NCBI RefSeq assembly: GCF_016595465.1
Contig: NZ_JAENIK010000008.1
Location: 284,869-348,868, forward strand
Reading direction: 5' to 3'
Length of the DNA stretch: 64,000 nucleotides
Source: Luteolibacter yonseiensis
Lineage (GTDB): Bacteria > Verrucomicrobiota > Verrucomicrobiia > Verrucomicrobiales > Akkermansiaceae
Shown: one piece after another, positions 1 through 9,640 of the stretch
How the letters are laid out: the number at the start of each line of letters is the position of its first letter
Numbering within the stretch: position 1 is the first letter of the stretch
Translations under genes and position numbers: made by a program
Notes under the pieces: model-generated
Seen by the model: only the letters and a program-made list of their open reading frames with translations
The model's database searches: none
Told to the model about the DNA's origin: nothing

Positions 1-1006
1 TCGCGAGCTGGATGAAATCGAGGATTCCTTTGAAACCCGCGCCATCGAGCGTCCGTTCGATCTCGATCCCGAGGGTGTTTTCCGGGGCACGTTCCACGAT
101 GCGGGCCACATTCTCGGCTCCGTCGGCGTGACCATCGAGTGCGAGGATAAAAAGGTTTTCTACACGGGTGACGTGAACTTCGAGCACAGCACCCTTCAAA
201 AAGGCGCGCTCTTTCCGGAGGGGAAAGTGGACGCGCTCATTGTGGAAACCACACGGGGCGAGCAGGCCCGCGACCCGAAATACGACCGCAAGAACGAGGA
301 AAACGAATTCGCCGAGGCCATTAAAAACGTCATCGGCCGCAAGGGCTCGGTGCTCATTCCGGTTTTCGCGATGGGGAAAACCCAGGAAGTCCTTGGAATG
401 ATCCACCGCTTCAAGGCAGAGGGCCTCATTCCGAAGAAGACCCCGGTGTACATCGGCGGGTTAAGCACGAAGATGACGCAGGTCTATGACCGCTTCAGCA
501 CCACCTCCCGCCGCCACCTGCCCAATTTCCGTTTCCTCAAGGACATGGAGCTTGAAGCGGGCAGCAAGAAGCGCAAGGGGCCCATCCCCTTCCACCCCGG
601 CTGCATCTACGCGCTTTCCAGCGGCATGATGTCGGAGAAAACCGTTTCGAACAATTTCGCGCGCCAGGGGGTCTTGGAAAATGCCAAGCACGGTCTGTTT
701 TTCGTCGGCTACGCGGACCCCGAAACGCCCGGCGGCAAGATCCGCGAGGCGAAACAGGGCGACTCCATCGTGCTCGACCCCGCCTACCCTCCCGTCACAC
801 TGAATTGTGAGACCCGCATCTTCGACTTCAGCGGCCACTCGACCCGCGAGGCAATCCTCAACTACATCCTCAAGGTCGCACCGAAACAATGCTTCCTCGT
901 CCATGGTGACGATGGCGCGGTGGCGTGGTTCAAGCAGGAGATCACGCGCCGTCTGCCGAACACCAAAGTCATCATCCCCGAACCGGGCGTGGACTACGTG
1001 ATCTGA
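1..1006 (+). CDS. MBL-fold beta-CASP metallo-hydrolase, 5' partial
   Basis: The reading frame is open from base 2 to the TGA at 1004-1006, so the N-terminus lies outside the window. The visible part (about 334 residues) starts just before the metallo-beta-lactamase motif HDAGHILGS, a metal-ligand segment. The beta-CASP insert follows, with GSVLIPVFAMGKTQEVL, and then the late motifs FSGHS and LVHGD. This arrangement is typical of the beta-CASP RNA-processing nucleases (CPSF/RNase J-like). It is probably a cytoplasmic RNA exonuclease or endonuclease. The HxHxDH zinc motif should be in the missing part, so activity cannot be judged. A GTG at 128 is an internal codon rather than the start. Confidence 0.85.
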   Translation, partial: RELDEIEDSFETRAIERPFDLDPEGVFRGTFHDAGHILGSVGVTIECEDKKVFYTGDVNFEHSTLQKGALFPEGKVDALIVETTRGEQARDPKYDRKNEENEFAEAIKNVIGRKGSVLIPVFAMGKTQEVLGMIHRFKAEGLIPKKTPVYIGGLSTKMTQVYDRFSTTSRRHLPNFRFLKDMELEAGSKKRKGPIPFHPGCIYALSSGMMSEKTVSNNFARQGVLENAKHGLFFVGYADPETPGGKIREAKQGDSIVLDPAYPPVTLNCETRIFDFSGHSTREAILNYILKVAPKQCFLVHGDDGAVAWFKQEITRRLPNTKVIIPEPGVDYVI

Positions 1007-1044
1007 TTCCTCCCCACATTTCCCCAAAACCCAACCCATCCGCC

Positions 1045-2133
1045 ATGTTAGAGAATCTTCTCAAAGCCCTTCCGCTCGTCGCACCCATCGCCCTCGTCTG
1101 CCTCGGCCTGGGATGGGCGCTGCGCGGTCTTTTCTCCAAGCCCGCGGCCACCGCCAAGGCAGCTCCGGCGGCTGACGCCGGAAAACAGGACCGGGTGAAA
1201 AATCTGGAAGCCGCTTTGGAGAAATCCCGCAGTTCGCACAAGGCGACCAAGACCGAGTTGGAAACCCTCCAGGCGTCCAGCGTGGCCAAAGCCACCTTGG
1301 AAGCGGCCACCTCGGAACTCGACACCGCCCGCAAGGAACTTGATGGCGTCGGCAGGCGCATTTCCGCACTGGAGGCGGATCTCAAAAAATCCCAGGAAAC
1401 CATCAGGAACCTGAACAGCCGCGCCAACGAGGTGGACAAGACCCAGAAGGACCGCAGCTTCACCCTCGAAAACGAACTCTCCAAAGCCCGCGAGCAGCTC
1501 TCCATTCTCCAGAACCGCCCCGACGACAGTGCCGATCTCCAAGCCGAGATCGAACGCCTGCGCGAATCCGTCGCCGTTTCCACCCGCTACGCCGGGGAAA
1601 TGAGGAAGCGTGAAGCCGCCGCGGTGGAAGCTCTCGAAAAAGCCGAAGCGCGTCTTGCGGACGCCGGTTCCGCCGCCCGCTCCGCCCCCGCCTCCAGAAA
1701 AATCGGCCCCGTCGCCGATTCCGGCCGCATCGCCGCAGCGAAAGCCGAGGTGCTCCGCATTGTCGAACAGAACAAGGCGAAAGCCGCGGCGGCCGCCATC
1801 GCCGCACCTCTTCTGCCTGCGCTGGAAAACTTGACGGAACCTGCCAAGGAAGAGCCTGCCGCTGTGGCGGAAGAACCGGCTGCTTCCATCGAAGAGGCTG
1901 CGGCTGTCGTGGAGGAATCCATCGCGCCCGCCGCAGAGCCAGTTGCTCCCGTTGAGGAGCCAGCCTCTGTTATTGAAGAGCCGGCCGTATCCGTCGAGGA
2001 GTCTGTCGCGGCCATCGAGGAACCCGTCGCCGCCGATGAGCCTGTCGCTGCAGCCGAAACTCCGGTGGCAAACGAAGAAAAGGAAGACGAGCCGAAAAAG
2101 CCGGCCCCCGGCGAGCTCTTCACCTTGGAATGA
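1045..2133 (+). CDS. Membrane-anchored coiled-coil protein with acidic Pro/Ala-rich tail
   Basis: This 362-residue protein has one N-terminal membrane segment (about residues 8-26, LPLVAPIALVCLGLGWAL). A long predicted coiled coil follows (about 45-215, rich in Glu/Lys/Leu heptads). The C-terminal third is low complexity, built from irregular EEPA/VEEP-type units. ATG 1045 is chosen because an upstream in-frame start at 925 would run through the preceding gene and delay the hydrophobic segment. It follows the beta-CASP gene by 38 bases and may be co-transcribed with it. I recognise no family. The form suggests an envelope-anchored structural or scaffold protein, which is inference only. Confidence 0.75.
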   Translation: MLENLLKALPLVAPIALVCLGLGWALRGLFSKPAATAKAAPAADAGKQDRVKNLEAALEKSRSSHKATKTELETLQASSVAKATLEAATSELDTARKELDGVGRRISALEADLKKSQETIRNLNSRANEVDKTQKDRSFTLENELSKAREQLSILQNRPDDSADLQAEIERLRESVAVSTRYAGEMRKREAAAVEALEKAEARLADAGSAARSAPASRKIGPVADSGRIAAAKAEVLRIVEQNKAKAAAAAIAAPLLPALENLTEPAKEEPAAVAEEPAASIEEAAAVVEESIAPAAEPVAPVEEPASVIEEPAVSVEESVAAIEEPVAADEPVAAAETPVANEEKEDEPKKPAPGELFTLE

Positions 2134-2337
2134 TCCATCGCAGCGTCGGTCCGTGGTCGCTGACGGATCCTTGCAACCACCCCTCCGCCGATTGACTGGG
2201 GAAGAACGACGCGAATCCGCGGATCCGCATCCATCGGCGATTGAAAAATCCATCCGCGAGGTTCCCAGAAATGATTCTTCATTGAGGAAAGATCTTCTGA
2301 AAGCCGCGAAAACCCATTTCCGTAAAACCCGAAACCC

Positions 2338-4512
2338 ATGCGAAAAACCCTGCCGCTCGTCCTGCTTTCCCTCGCAGCCGCAAACGCCGCGCCGCTTCAG
2401 AAACAAACCATCGCCGGGGGATTCCACGACCCCATGTCCATCACGGTCGCCCCGGATGGCGACATCTACCTCGTCGAGCGCGAAGGCAAGCTCCTCCGCA
2501 TCCGTCCCGGCACCGGCGGCGTTTTTGAAATCGGCAATCTCACCGTTTCCGCGCTTCGTTCGACCGATCCCAAGAGCAACTCCGCCGTGGAGGACGGCTT
2601 GCAAGGCATCGCGCTCGATCCGGATTTCGCCAAGAACCAACGCATCTACCTCTACTACAGCCACCCGGAAAAACTGCTGGACCGCCTGTCCCGCTTCACC
2701 CTGAAGGACGGCAAGCTGGACGTTTCTTCGGAACTGGTTCTCATCGACGTTCCTTCCGAACGTCACGACCGCATCTGCCACCATGGAGGTTCCGTGCAAT
2801 TCGGCCCGGACGGACTGCTCTACCTGAGCATCGGTGACAACACCAACCCCTTCGACAGCGACGGCTACGCCCCGATCGACAACCGCGAGAACCGCCTGCC
2901 GTGGGACGCCCAGCGCAGCGCCGGGAACACGAACGACCTGCGTGGCAAAATCCTCCGCATCCGACCGACCGAAACCGGCTACGACATCCCGCCCGGCAAT
3001 TTGTTTCCGAAAGGCACCCCGAAGACCCGTCCGGAAATCTATGTCATGGGCTGCCGGAATCCGTTCCGCATCTCCATCGATCCCAAAAACAGCACGCTTT
3101 ACTGGGGCGAGGTCGGCCCGGACGCGTCAAAACCTTCGGACAAAGGCCCCGCCGGTCACGACGAGGTGAACCAGGCCAAGGCCGCCGGCAACTTCGGTTG
3201 GCCGTTCCTCGTCGGGGATAACAAGCCTTATCCGATCGTGGACTTCACCACCGGCAAGCCCGGCCGCATGACCGATCCTGCGAAGCCGCAGAACACCGGC
3301 ATCCGCAACACCGGACTCACCGACCTGCCACCCGCCCAGTCCGCATTCATCTGGTATCCGTATGACGAAAGCCCGGAATTTCCGGTCATGGGCAAGGGTG
3401 GCCGCAATGCGATGGCCGGTCCGGTCTTCTACCACGACTCCGGCCGAAAGTATAACATCCTCGACAAGAGCGACGACCATACCCTGCTCACCTACGACTG
3501 GGTGCGGGCGAAAATCTGGAAGGCCAAACTCGGCAATGGAGAGAAACTCGTGAGACTCGAATCCTTCGACGACCTCTCCAAGCACCCGATGGATATGGAA
3601 ATGGCGGCCGACGGCTCCATCTGGCTGCTCGACTACGGCACCGAATGGTGGTTCAACAAAAACGGCAGCCTCATCCACGTTCTTCCGGAGTCCGCGAACC
3701 GCCCGCCGCAGATCGAGATCGAGGCGGTGGCCGACAAGCCCCTCACCTACACCGTCAAGTCCGCCACCGATCCTGAGAACGATCCCATCACCGTGACCTG
3801 GTGGCTCACCACCGGCACGACCGAGCGCAAGCTCGGCAGCGGGAAATCCATCACCATCGAGCCGAACAGCGGCAGCGAGATCCGCGCCGTCGCCTCCGAC
3901 GGAAAAAGTCCGAACGCCGTCGCCCGCATTTCCCTCACCCAGGAAGCCGCCGCGCCCGAGCTGAAGCTCTCGCTGGATGGCGACCCGAAATCGCTGGGCT
4001 TCGGCGAAAGCGTCGGTTTCAAGATCACTGCGGAAAAATCGCCGGACGCCGCACAGGTGAGCGTCCGCGCCCGCTATATCCCCGCGACCGGCCACGATGC
4101 CGGAGGCCCGCAATTCCCCGCCGCCATCAACGCCCTCGTCACCTCGAACCTCTGCCTCGCCTGCCACCAGGTGGACGTCACCTCCGTCGGTCCGGCCTAC
4201 GTGAACGTCGCGCTGAAATATCGCGGCCAGGCCGACGCCCTCGATAAGCTGAAGGCGAAAGTCAAAGCAGGCGGCGGCGGCGTCTGGGGCGAAGTCCCCA
4301 TGCCGCCCCAGATCGCCCTCAAGGACGAAGATGCCGACACCATTCTCCGCGCCGTCCTCGGCCTGGCAGAAGGCATCAGCGAAACCAAGGGCAGCAACGA
4401 GGGAAAAATCACCCTCGCACCAAAACCTGCGGGAGCCGAAGGCGGAGCTTGGGAATTCAGTGCCGAAGCGCCGGGCTACACCACCGCGAAGTTCAGGATC
4501 CCGGCAAAGTAG
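2338..4512 (+). CDS. PQQ-dependent sugar dehydrogenase-like protein fused to a cytochrome c domain
   Basis: This 724-residue secreted protein has a cleavable signal peptide (about residues 1-18, ending ANA-AP). Residues about 20-450 match the soluble glucose/sorbosone dehydrogenase beta-propeller: VAPDGDIYLVEREGKL, then RICHHGGSVQFGPDG and GCRNPFRISIDP. A PKD/Ig-like segment follows (about 455-590). The C-terminus carries a single c-type heme motif CLACH at residues 606-610, with a downstream Met-Pro-Pro that could supply the axial Met. The family oxidises sugars or alcohols in the periplasm, and the fused cytochrome would take the electrons. The substrate is unknown. About 200 bases upstream hold no gene. 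Confidence 0.88.
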   Translation: MRKTLPLVLLSLAAANAAPLQKQTIAGGFHDPMSITVAPDGDIYLVEREGKLLRIRPGTGGVFEIGNLTVSALRSTDPKSNSAVEDGLQGIALDPDFAKNQRIYLYYSHPEKLLDRLSRFTLKDGKLDVSSELVLIDVPSERHDRICHHGGSVQFGPDGLLYLSIGDNTNPFDSDGYAPIDNRENRLPWDAQRSAGNTNDLRGKILRIRPTETGYDIPPGNLFPKGTPKTRPEIYVMGCRNPFRISIDPKNSTLYWGEVGPDASKPSDKGPAGHDEVNQAKAAGNFGWPFLVGDNKPYPIVDFTTGKPGRMTDPAKPQNTGIRNTGLTDLPPAQSAFIWYPYDESPEFPVMGKGGRNAMAGPVFYHDSGRKYNILDKSDDHTLLTYDWVRAKIWKAKLGNGEKLVRLESFDDLSKHPMDMEMAADGSIWLLDYGTEWWFNKNGSLIHVLPESANRPPQIEIEAVADKPLTYTVKSATDPENDPITVTWWLTTGTTERKLGSGKSITIEPNSGSEIRAVASDGKSPNAVARISLTQEAAAPELKLSLDGDPKSLGFGESVGFKITAEKSPDAAQVSVRARYIPATGHDAGGPQFPAAINALVTSNLCLACHQVDVTSVGPAYVNVALKYRGQADALDKLKAKVKAGGGGVWGEVPMPPQIALKDEDADTILRAVLGLAEGISETKGSNEGKITLAPKPAGAEGGAWEFSAEAPGYTTAKFRIPAK

Positions 4513-4729
4513 CAGTCAATAGTAAGGGGCGGGCCCACTCCACGGCTTTCATCAAGTGACATTGAACAAGCCGCTTGATAACCAGTGCCTATGATGACAA
4601 TGCTGAATATCGGGATTCTGGAGCCCCTCCGGAGCAGTTCCATCTTTTGGAACCCTGATGCGGAACCTTGAATCCGCCCGTATTACTGATTGGCAGCTCC
4701 GAAATCGCCGCATAGCTTCGCGCCCTTCG

Positions 4730-6115
4730 ATGTCCGACAAATCTCATTTTCACTTCACCGGTATCTGTGGCACGGCCATGGGGGCCGTCGCCGCCGCCAT
4801 GAAACAACGCGGGTTCACCGTCACCGGTTCGGATGCGAACGTTTACCCGCCGATGTCGGATTTCCTGCGCGGGCAAGGCATCACCATCACGGAAGGCTAC
4901 CGCGAGGAAAACATTCCGGCGGACACGGACGTCGTCATCATCGGCAACGCCATCTCCCGGGGGAATCCCGAAGCCGAGGCCGCGCTCGACCGCAAGCTGC
5001 TGTATCATTCCCTGCCGGAGGTGATGAAGGAGTTTTTCCTGCGCGGGAAACGCAATTTCGTCGTCTCGGGCACCCACGGCAAAACGACCACCTCGTCCAT
5101 GCTGACGTGGATTTTCAAGAACGCGGGCCGCGATCCCGGCTACATGATCGGCGGATTGCCGAAAAACCTCGGCTGCGGCGCCCATTTCACCGACTCGGAC
5201 ATCAACGTGCTGGAAGGCGACGAATATGACACCGCCTTCTTCGACAAGCGCTCGAAATTCCTCCACTACCTGCCCGAGTGCGTCATCGTGAACAACGTGG
5301 AATTCGACCACGCGGACATCTACAACTCGCTGGACGAGATCAAGCTGACGTTCCGCCGCCTGCTCAACATCGTCCCGCGCGGAGGCTGTGCCTTCATCAA
5401 TGGGGACGAGCAGAACTGCCTCGATGTCGCGGACAAGGCCCCCTGCCCCGTCACCCGCGTGGGCTTCGGCGAGAACTGCTCCCTGCGGATTGAAAACCTG
5501 AACTACGAGACGGACCGTAGCTCGTTCACCCTCGGTGGTGTGGGCTACTCGATCCGGATGACCGGCGAGTTCAACGTCCGCAACGCCGCGATGGCCGCCG
5601 CCGCCGCCTCCTTCGCCGGGCTTTCCGCCGATGAAATCCGCGACGGTCTGGAATCCTTCGACGGTGTCGCCCGACGCCAGGAACTCAAGGGCGAGGTGAA
5701 CGGCATCAAGGTCATCGACGACTTCGCCCACCATCCGACCGCCATCCGCCTCGCGGTGCAGAGCCTGCGCCAGCGCCACCCCGAATCCCGCCTGTGGATT
5801 CTTTTCGAACCCCGTTCGAACACCACCCGCCGCGCGGTTTTCCAAAACGAACTCGCGGAATCCCTCGCGCTCGCGGACTTCGCCGTGGTCGCGGCCCTGA
5901 CCGACGTTCACAAGATTCCGGAAAACGATCGTCTGGATCCTGACCGGCTCTCCGCGGACATCGCCCGCCTCGGCGGCCGGGCGTGGTATCTCGCGGATGT
6001 GGAAACGATCGTCGGAAAAGTCAGCGAGCTTGCCCAACCCGGCGACATCATCGCCGTGCTCAGCAATGGCGGCTTCGGCGGCATCCACCAGAAACTCTTG
6101 GCCTCACTCGCGTGA
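4730..6115 (+). CDS. mpl: UDP-N-acetylmuramate:L-alanyl-gamma-D-glutamyl-meso-diaminopimelate ligase
   Basis: Mpl re-attaches recycled tripeptide to UDP-MurNAc in peptidoglycan recycling, using ATP in the cytoplasm. The 461-residue length is close to the usual ~455. The N-terminal Rossmann part carries HFTGICGTAMGA. The Mur-ligase P-loop GTHGKTTT begins at residue 114. Later motifs include NVEFDHADIY and VIDDFAHHPTAI, where DDFAHHPT is typical of Mpl/MurC. ATG 4730 starts MSDKSHFHFTGICG, matching family N-termini; an upstream in-frame codon at 4658 would add a non-homologous stretch. Its short downstream neighbour is a lipoprotein gene. Confidence 0.93.
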   Translation: MSDKSHFHFTGICGTAMGAVAAAMKQRGFTVTGSDANVYPPMSDFLRGQGITITEGYREENIPADTDVVIIGNAISRGNPEAEAALDRKLLYHSLPEVMKEFFLRGKRNFVVSGTHGKTTTSSMLTWIFKNAGRDPGYMIGGLPKNLGCGAHFTDSDINVLEGDEYDTAFFDKRSKFLHYLPECVIVNNVEFDHADIYNSLDEIKLTFRRLLNIVPRGGCAFINGDEQNCLDVADKAPCPVTRVGFGENCSLRIENLNYETDRSSFTLGGVGYSIRMTGEFNVRNAAMAAAAASFAGLSADEIRDGLESFDGVARRQELKGEVNGIKVIDDFAHHPTAIRLAVQSLRQRHPESRLWILFEPRSNTTRRAVFQNELAESLALADFAVVAALTDVHKIPENDRLDPDRLSADIARLGGRAWYLADVETIVGKVSELAQPGDIIAVLSNGGFGGIHQKLLASLA

Positions 6116-6155
6116 TCTGGCAAACTCCGCCCAGCACCGCCATTTCTCCTGATCA

Positions 6156-6365
6156 ATGAAGTTCCGTCCTGTCATCACCTCCCTCCTGCTCGCCTGCGCG
6201 TCCGCCGGCCTCACCAGCTGCTTCAGCAGTTCCAAGGTCAATACGAAGAATGAAACGAGCGTCGGCCAGCAGCTCAGCGACCTGGACAACGCCTACCGGC
6301 GCGGCATCATCACGGAAAAGGAATACCTCAAGTTGAAGAAGGCCATCATCAAGGCCAACGACTGA
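6156..6365 (+). CDS. Small lipoprotein with SHOCT-like C-terminus
   Basis: This is a 69-residue protein. Residues 1-21 form a lipoprotein signal with a lipobox ending LTSC, so Cys22 is the probable lipidated residue. The mature part is short and ends in LDNAYRRGIITEKEYLKLKK, which has the look of SHOCT modules (short C-terminal helix pairs, 'G-I-I-T-E-x-E-Y'). The gene lies 40 bases after mpl on the same strand and may be read with it. SHOCT domains usually mediate oligomerisation or target attachment; its role here is unknown. Confidence 0.75.
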   Translation: MKFRPVITSLLLACASAGLTSCFSSSKVNTKNETSVGQQLSDLDNAYRRGIITEKEYLKLKKAIIKAND

Positions 6366-6615
6366 GAGTTACCGCGTCGAATCACCATCACTCCTGGCAA
6401 CAGGAGCGGATACCAGCCCTGGACGGTGTGAAGCCGATCCGTGGGTTTTTCATTTTCTACCACTTCCGGGGTATTTTCACCGCTCCCGCATCGCCGGAGC
6501 CGCCCCCATTAAGGGGGGCAAGCGTGGAGTGGAGTTGCTTTCGCAAACTTCGTGGGATTGCAATGCGGGATCGGTCTTCACCTGTCGGGTGAATTCCTCC
6601 CACCGCCCCAAACCC

Positions 6616-9543
6616 ATGAAAAACAAGTTATCGCTCCTTTCATTCCTCACGCTTGCCGCCTCCACCCAGCTTCACGCGGCCACCCGCATCTGGGATGGTG
6701 GCACCGGCGGCACCGGCACCGATCTCGGCCAAGGCATCAACTGGTCCGGCGACACCCTGCCCAGTGCGGCCACTCCCGACACGGCACAATGGGACGGCTC
6801 CGTCACGGGTCCGCTGACACTTCTCTACACCACCGCCAACATCGGCGGCACCTCGGGAAACGGAGGCATCAACCTCGATGTGACCTCGGGACAAACCAGC
6901 TCGCTGACCCTCGATTCCGGAGCCGTGACCTCGGCGATCCGCATCAACAATGTGACGCTCGCGAGCGGCAGCGGAGCATTCAAGCTGGGAGATGCGGCGA
7001 ATGCCTTCAACATCACCCTCGGCGGCGCGGGCGGACAAACCCACACGTGGACGAACAACTCCGCCAACACCGCAACCATCGAATCCGAAGTCCGCTTCGG
7101 AATGGGAGGCAGCGGAACCCACACGCTGGCACTGGACGGTTCGGGAAATTGGGAGGTGAAAAACAACCTCGCGGCATCGAACGCCGGCGCCATCCTCAAT
7201 GTTTCAAAAGCCGGAGCCGGTAGTTTGATCGTCAGCGGAACGAGCGTCTTCGCCACCGGTTCGCTCGGAGCCATCAATATTTCCGCAGGAAAAACCGACA
7301 TCGTCACCAATGGTTCGATGACCCCCATCGGCATCACCTCCGTCGGCACCTCAGCCGTCACGAACGCCCAGCTCCTCATCAGCGGTGGCAGCTTCAATGC
7401 GAATGTCGGAAACAACGCCTACGACGCGAGCATCAGCGCGGGGACCACCTCCGGAGGAGCGGGCGACATCCGCCTCACTTCCGGGACCCTCACGGTGAAG
7501 AGACAGCTCGGCCTCGGAACCTCATCCGGTGGCTACGGAGCCTACACCCAGACCGGCGGCACGGCATCCGTCGGCGGATTCCTCGCCATCGGACTCGGCA
7601 CCGGCACCGGAGTGTTCAACCAGAGCGCGGGAAGCTACACGAATTCCGCCGGAGCCGTCACGAACGGAGCCGGGACGGGAAGCCGTGGCGTCATGAACCT
7701 CGGCGGCACCGCCATCTACAATCAGAGTGGAACGGGCGACACCGGAATCTGGCTGGGAGAAAACGGCAACGGAACCCTCAACGTCTCCGGCAGCGCCACC
7801 CTCACCATGGCAGCCGTGAACAATGGCATCCAGCTCGGCCGGTTCGCTTCCGGCAGCGGAACGTTCAACCTGAACGGCGGCACCGTCACGACCTTTTCCG
7901 TGAACAAGGGCGCGGGAGCCGGAACACTGAACCTCAACGGCGGCACGCTCAAGGCGGCGGCGGCGAATGCCGGTTTCCTCACCGGACTCACGAGCGCCTT
8001 CGTTAACAGCAACAGCACTGTCGACAACAACGGCTTCGCCGTCACCATCGGCCAGGCCCTGCTCGCACCCACCGGAGATGGGGTTTCCGCCACCGGGCTC
8101 GGTGTCAGCGGCGGAGGATTCATCAACACTCCTCTCGTCACGATCACCGGCGGTGGCGGTAGCGGAGCCACCGCCGTCGCGAACATCGACGCCAGCGGCA
8201 ACCTCACCGGCATCACGATGACCAATCCCGGGGTGGGCTACACCTCCGCGCCCACCTTCGCCCTCGTCGGCGGCGGCAGCGGGAACACGGGGGCCATCAC
8301 CGGCACCGCCACCCTGGCCGCCAACACTTCCGGCGGGCTGACTTTCACCGGCACCTCGGCAGGCTCCACCACGCTTGCGGGAGCCAGCACCTTCGCCGGA
8401 GACATCACCATCAGCGGCGGCATCTCGCTGATCGCGAACCGCTCGAACAATACCGACAATCCCACCAGCAGCGCCCTCGGAAACAACCAGGTTTCCCGCG
8501 TCATCAACATCACCGGCGGCTCGACGCTCCAGTTCAACGCGGGCGACACGCTCGGCAGCGCCGTTTCGAACTTCGGCACCCGCATCGTTGTCGGCCCCGG
8601 CTCCACGGTCACCAACGGTGGCGGAGTTTTCAACCGCCTCGGCTCGCTGGACCTGAACGGTGGCACGCTCTCCACTGTCAGCGGCGCGGTGGCGGGTTAC
8701 CAGTCCTACAGCTTCGACGCGAACGCGGTCGTCACCGTGGGGGGCAGCGCGGCCTCCGCCATTTCGGCAGGGGCGGGCGCGTTCTCCGGCGTCCACCTCA
8801 ATACGAACACGGAATTCAACGTTTCCGACGCGACCGGCGGCAGCGCCGCCGATCTCGTCATTTCCGCACCGCTCATCGACCGCAATGGCAGTGAGTCCGC
8901 GGCGGGAGGGTTGAAAAAAACCGGTGCCGGCACCCTCACCATTTCCTCCGCCAGCACCTACACCGGTCCCACCGCCGTGGAGGCGGGCACGCTGCTCGTG
9001 AACGGCTCGCTCGGGGACACCGCGGTCACCGTCGCTTCCGGCGCCACCCTTGGCGGCACGGGCGGCAGCATCGGCGTCACCACGGGTTCGGTGGATGTGG
9101 CCGTCGGCGGCATCCTCGCCCCGGGTTCCTCCATCGGAGGGCTGATCGTGAATGGCAGCGTGACGGTGGCGGGAACCTACTCGTTCGAATATGACGGCGG
9201 CACCGGCACCGCCGATTCGCTCGATGTGAACGGCACGCTCACCCTCAACAACGCCACGCTCGTGCTGAACGACCTCGCGGGAAATTCCTATACGCCCGGC
9301 GAGAAATTCACCCTCTTCGCCTACGACAGCCTCACCCCCGGCAGCCTGTTCTCAGGCTACTCGGACGATACCGGATACACTTTCGGCGGCGGAGACTGGA
9401 TCTTCAACTATGACGACACCACGGCGGGTCAGAATGGCGGCATCGGCACCCGCTTCATCACCATCACCGCCGTCCCGGAACCCACCACCGCACTGCTCGG
9501 CGCGCTTGGTTTGATGGCGCTCCTCCGTCGCCGCAGGGCCTGA
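6616..9543 (+). CDS. PEP-CTERM surface protein with autotransporter-type beta-strand repeats
   Basis: This 975-residue exported protein has a signal peptide (MKNKLSLLSFLTLAASTQLHA) followed directly by ATRIWDGG, a common start of verrucomicrobial beta-strand-repeat proteins. The body is Gly/Thr/Ser/Asn-rich, with repeated LNGGT, GAGTLTI and YTGPT units of the autotransporter-associated repeat type, which predict a long parallel beta-helix. The C-terminus is a PEP-CTERM sorting signal: VPEPTT, hydrophobic stretch, RRRR. The family is processed by an exosortase, which is not in this window, and delivered to the cell surface or matrix. ATG 6616 is chosen because it begins the signal peptide. Confidence 0.9.
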   Translation: MKNKLSLLSFLTLAASTQLHAATRIWDGGTGGTGTDLGQGINWSGDTLPSAATPDTAQWDGSVTGPLTLLYTTANIGGTSGNGGINLDVTSGQTSSLTLDSGAVTSAIRINNVTLASGSGAFKLGDAANAFNITLGGAGGQTHTWTNNSANTATIESEVRFGMGGSGTHTLALDGSGNWEVKNNLAASNAGAILNVSKAGAGSLIVSGTSVFATGSLGAINISAGKTDIVTNGSMTPIGITSVGTSAVTNAQLLISGGSFNANVGNNAYDASISAGTTSGGAGDIRLTSGTLTVKRQLGLGTSSGGYGAYTQTGGTASVGGFLAIGLGTGTGVFNQSAGSYTNSAGAVTNGAGTGSRGVMNLGGTAIYNQSGTGDTGIWLGENGNGTLNVSGSATLTMAAVNNGIQLGRFASGSGTFNLNGGTVTTFSVNKGAGAGTLNLNGGTLKAAAANAGFLTGLTSAFVNSNSTVDNNGFAVTIGQALLAPTGDGVSATGLGVSGGGFINTPLVTITGGGGSGATAVANIDASGNLTGITMTNPGVGYTSAPTFALVGGGSGNTGAITGTATLAANTSGGLTFTGTSAGSTTLAGASTFAGDITISGGISLIANRSNNTDNPTSSALGNNQVSRVINITGGSTLQFNAGDTLGSAVSNFGTRIVVGPGSTVTNGGGVFNRLGSLDLNGGTLSTVSGAVAGYQSYSFDANAVVTVGGSAASAISAGAGAFSGVHLNTNTEFNVSDATGGSAADLVISAPLIDRNGSESAAGGLKKTGAGTLTISSASTYTGPTAVEAGTLLVNGSLGDTAVTVASGATLGGTGGSIGVTTGSVDVAVGGILAPGSSIGGLIVNGSVTVAGTYSFEYDGGTGTADSLDVNGTLTLNNATLVLNDLAGNSYTPGEKFTLFAYDSLTPGSLFSGYSDDTGYTFGGGDWIFNYDDTTAGQNGGIGTRFITITAVPEPTTALLGALGLMALLRRRRA

Positions 9544-9574
9544 TCCGAGGGGCGGTCCACCCATTGCCAATATG

Positions 9575-9600
9575 AGCCAGGGAGCTGCAACTCCTTGGCT
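9575..9600 (+). terminator. Intergenic hairpin after PEP-CTERM gene
   Basis: A 10-bp inverted repeat (AGCCAGGGAG / CTCCTTGGCT, one G-U) with a 6-base loop lies 31 bases after the PEP-CTERM stop. There is no U tract, so it may be a weak terminator or mRNA 3'-end stabiliser rather than a classical intrinsic terminator. Confidence 0.4.
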
Positions 9601-9640
9601 TGTCATCGCCAGATCGGCTCGTTAGAAGTCAGTCCTCACA

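Noticed and set aside
1048..2799. Long minus-strand open frame (583 codons), also 4589-6088 and 7522-8796
   Set aside because: These lie opposite well-identified genes in GC-rich DNA. Their Arg/Gly/Ala-rich translations have no family features.
6366..6615. A riboswitch in the leader of the PEP-CTERM gene
   Set aside because: There is a small CTCCTG/CAGGAG hairpin with a GCAA loop, but I could not match the region to any known riboswitch core.
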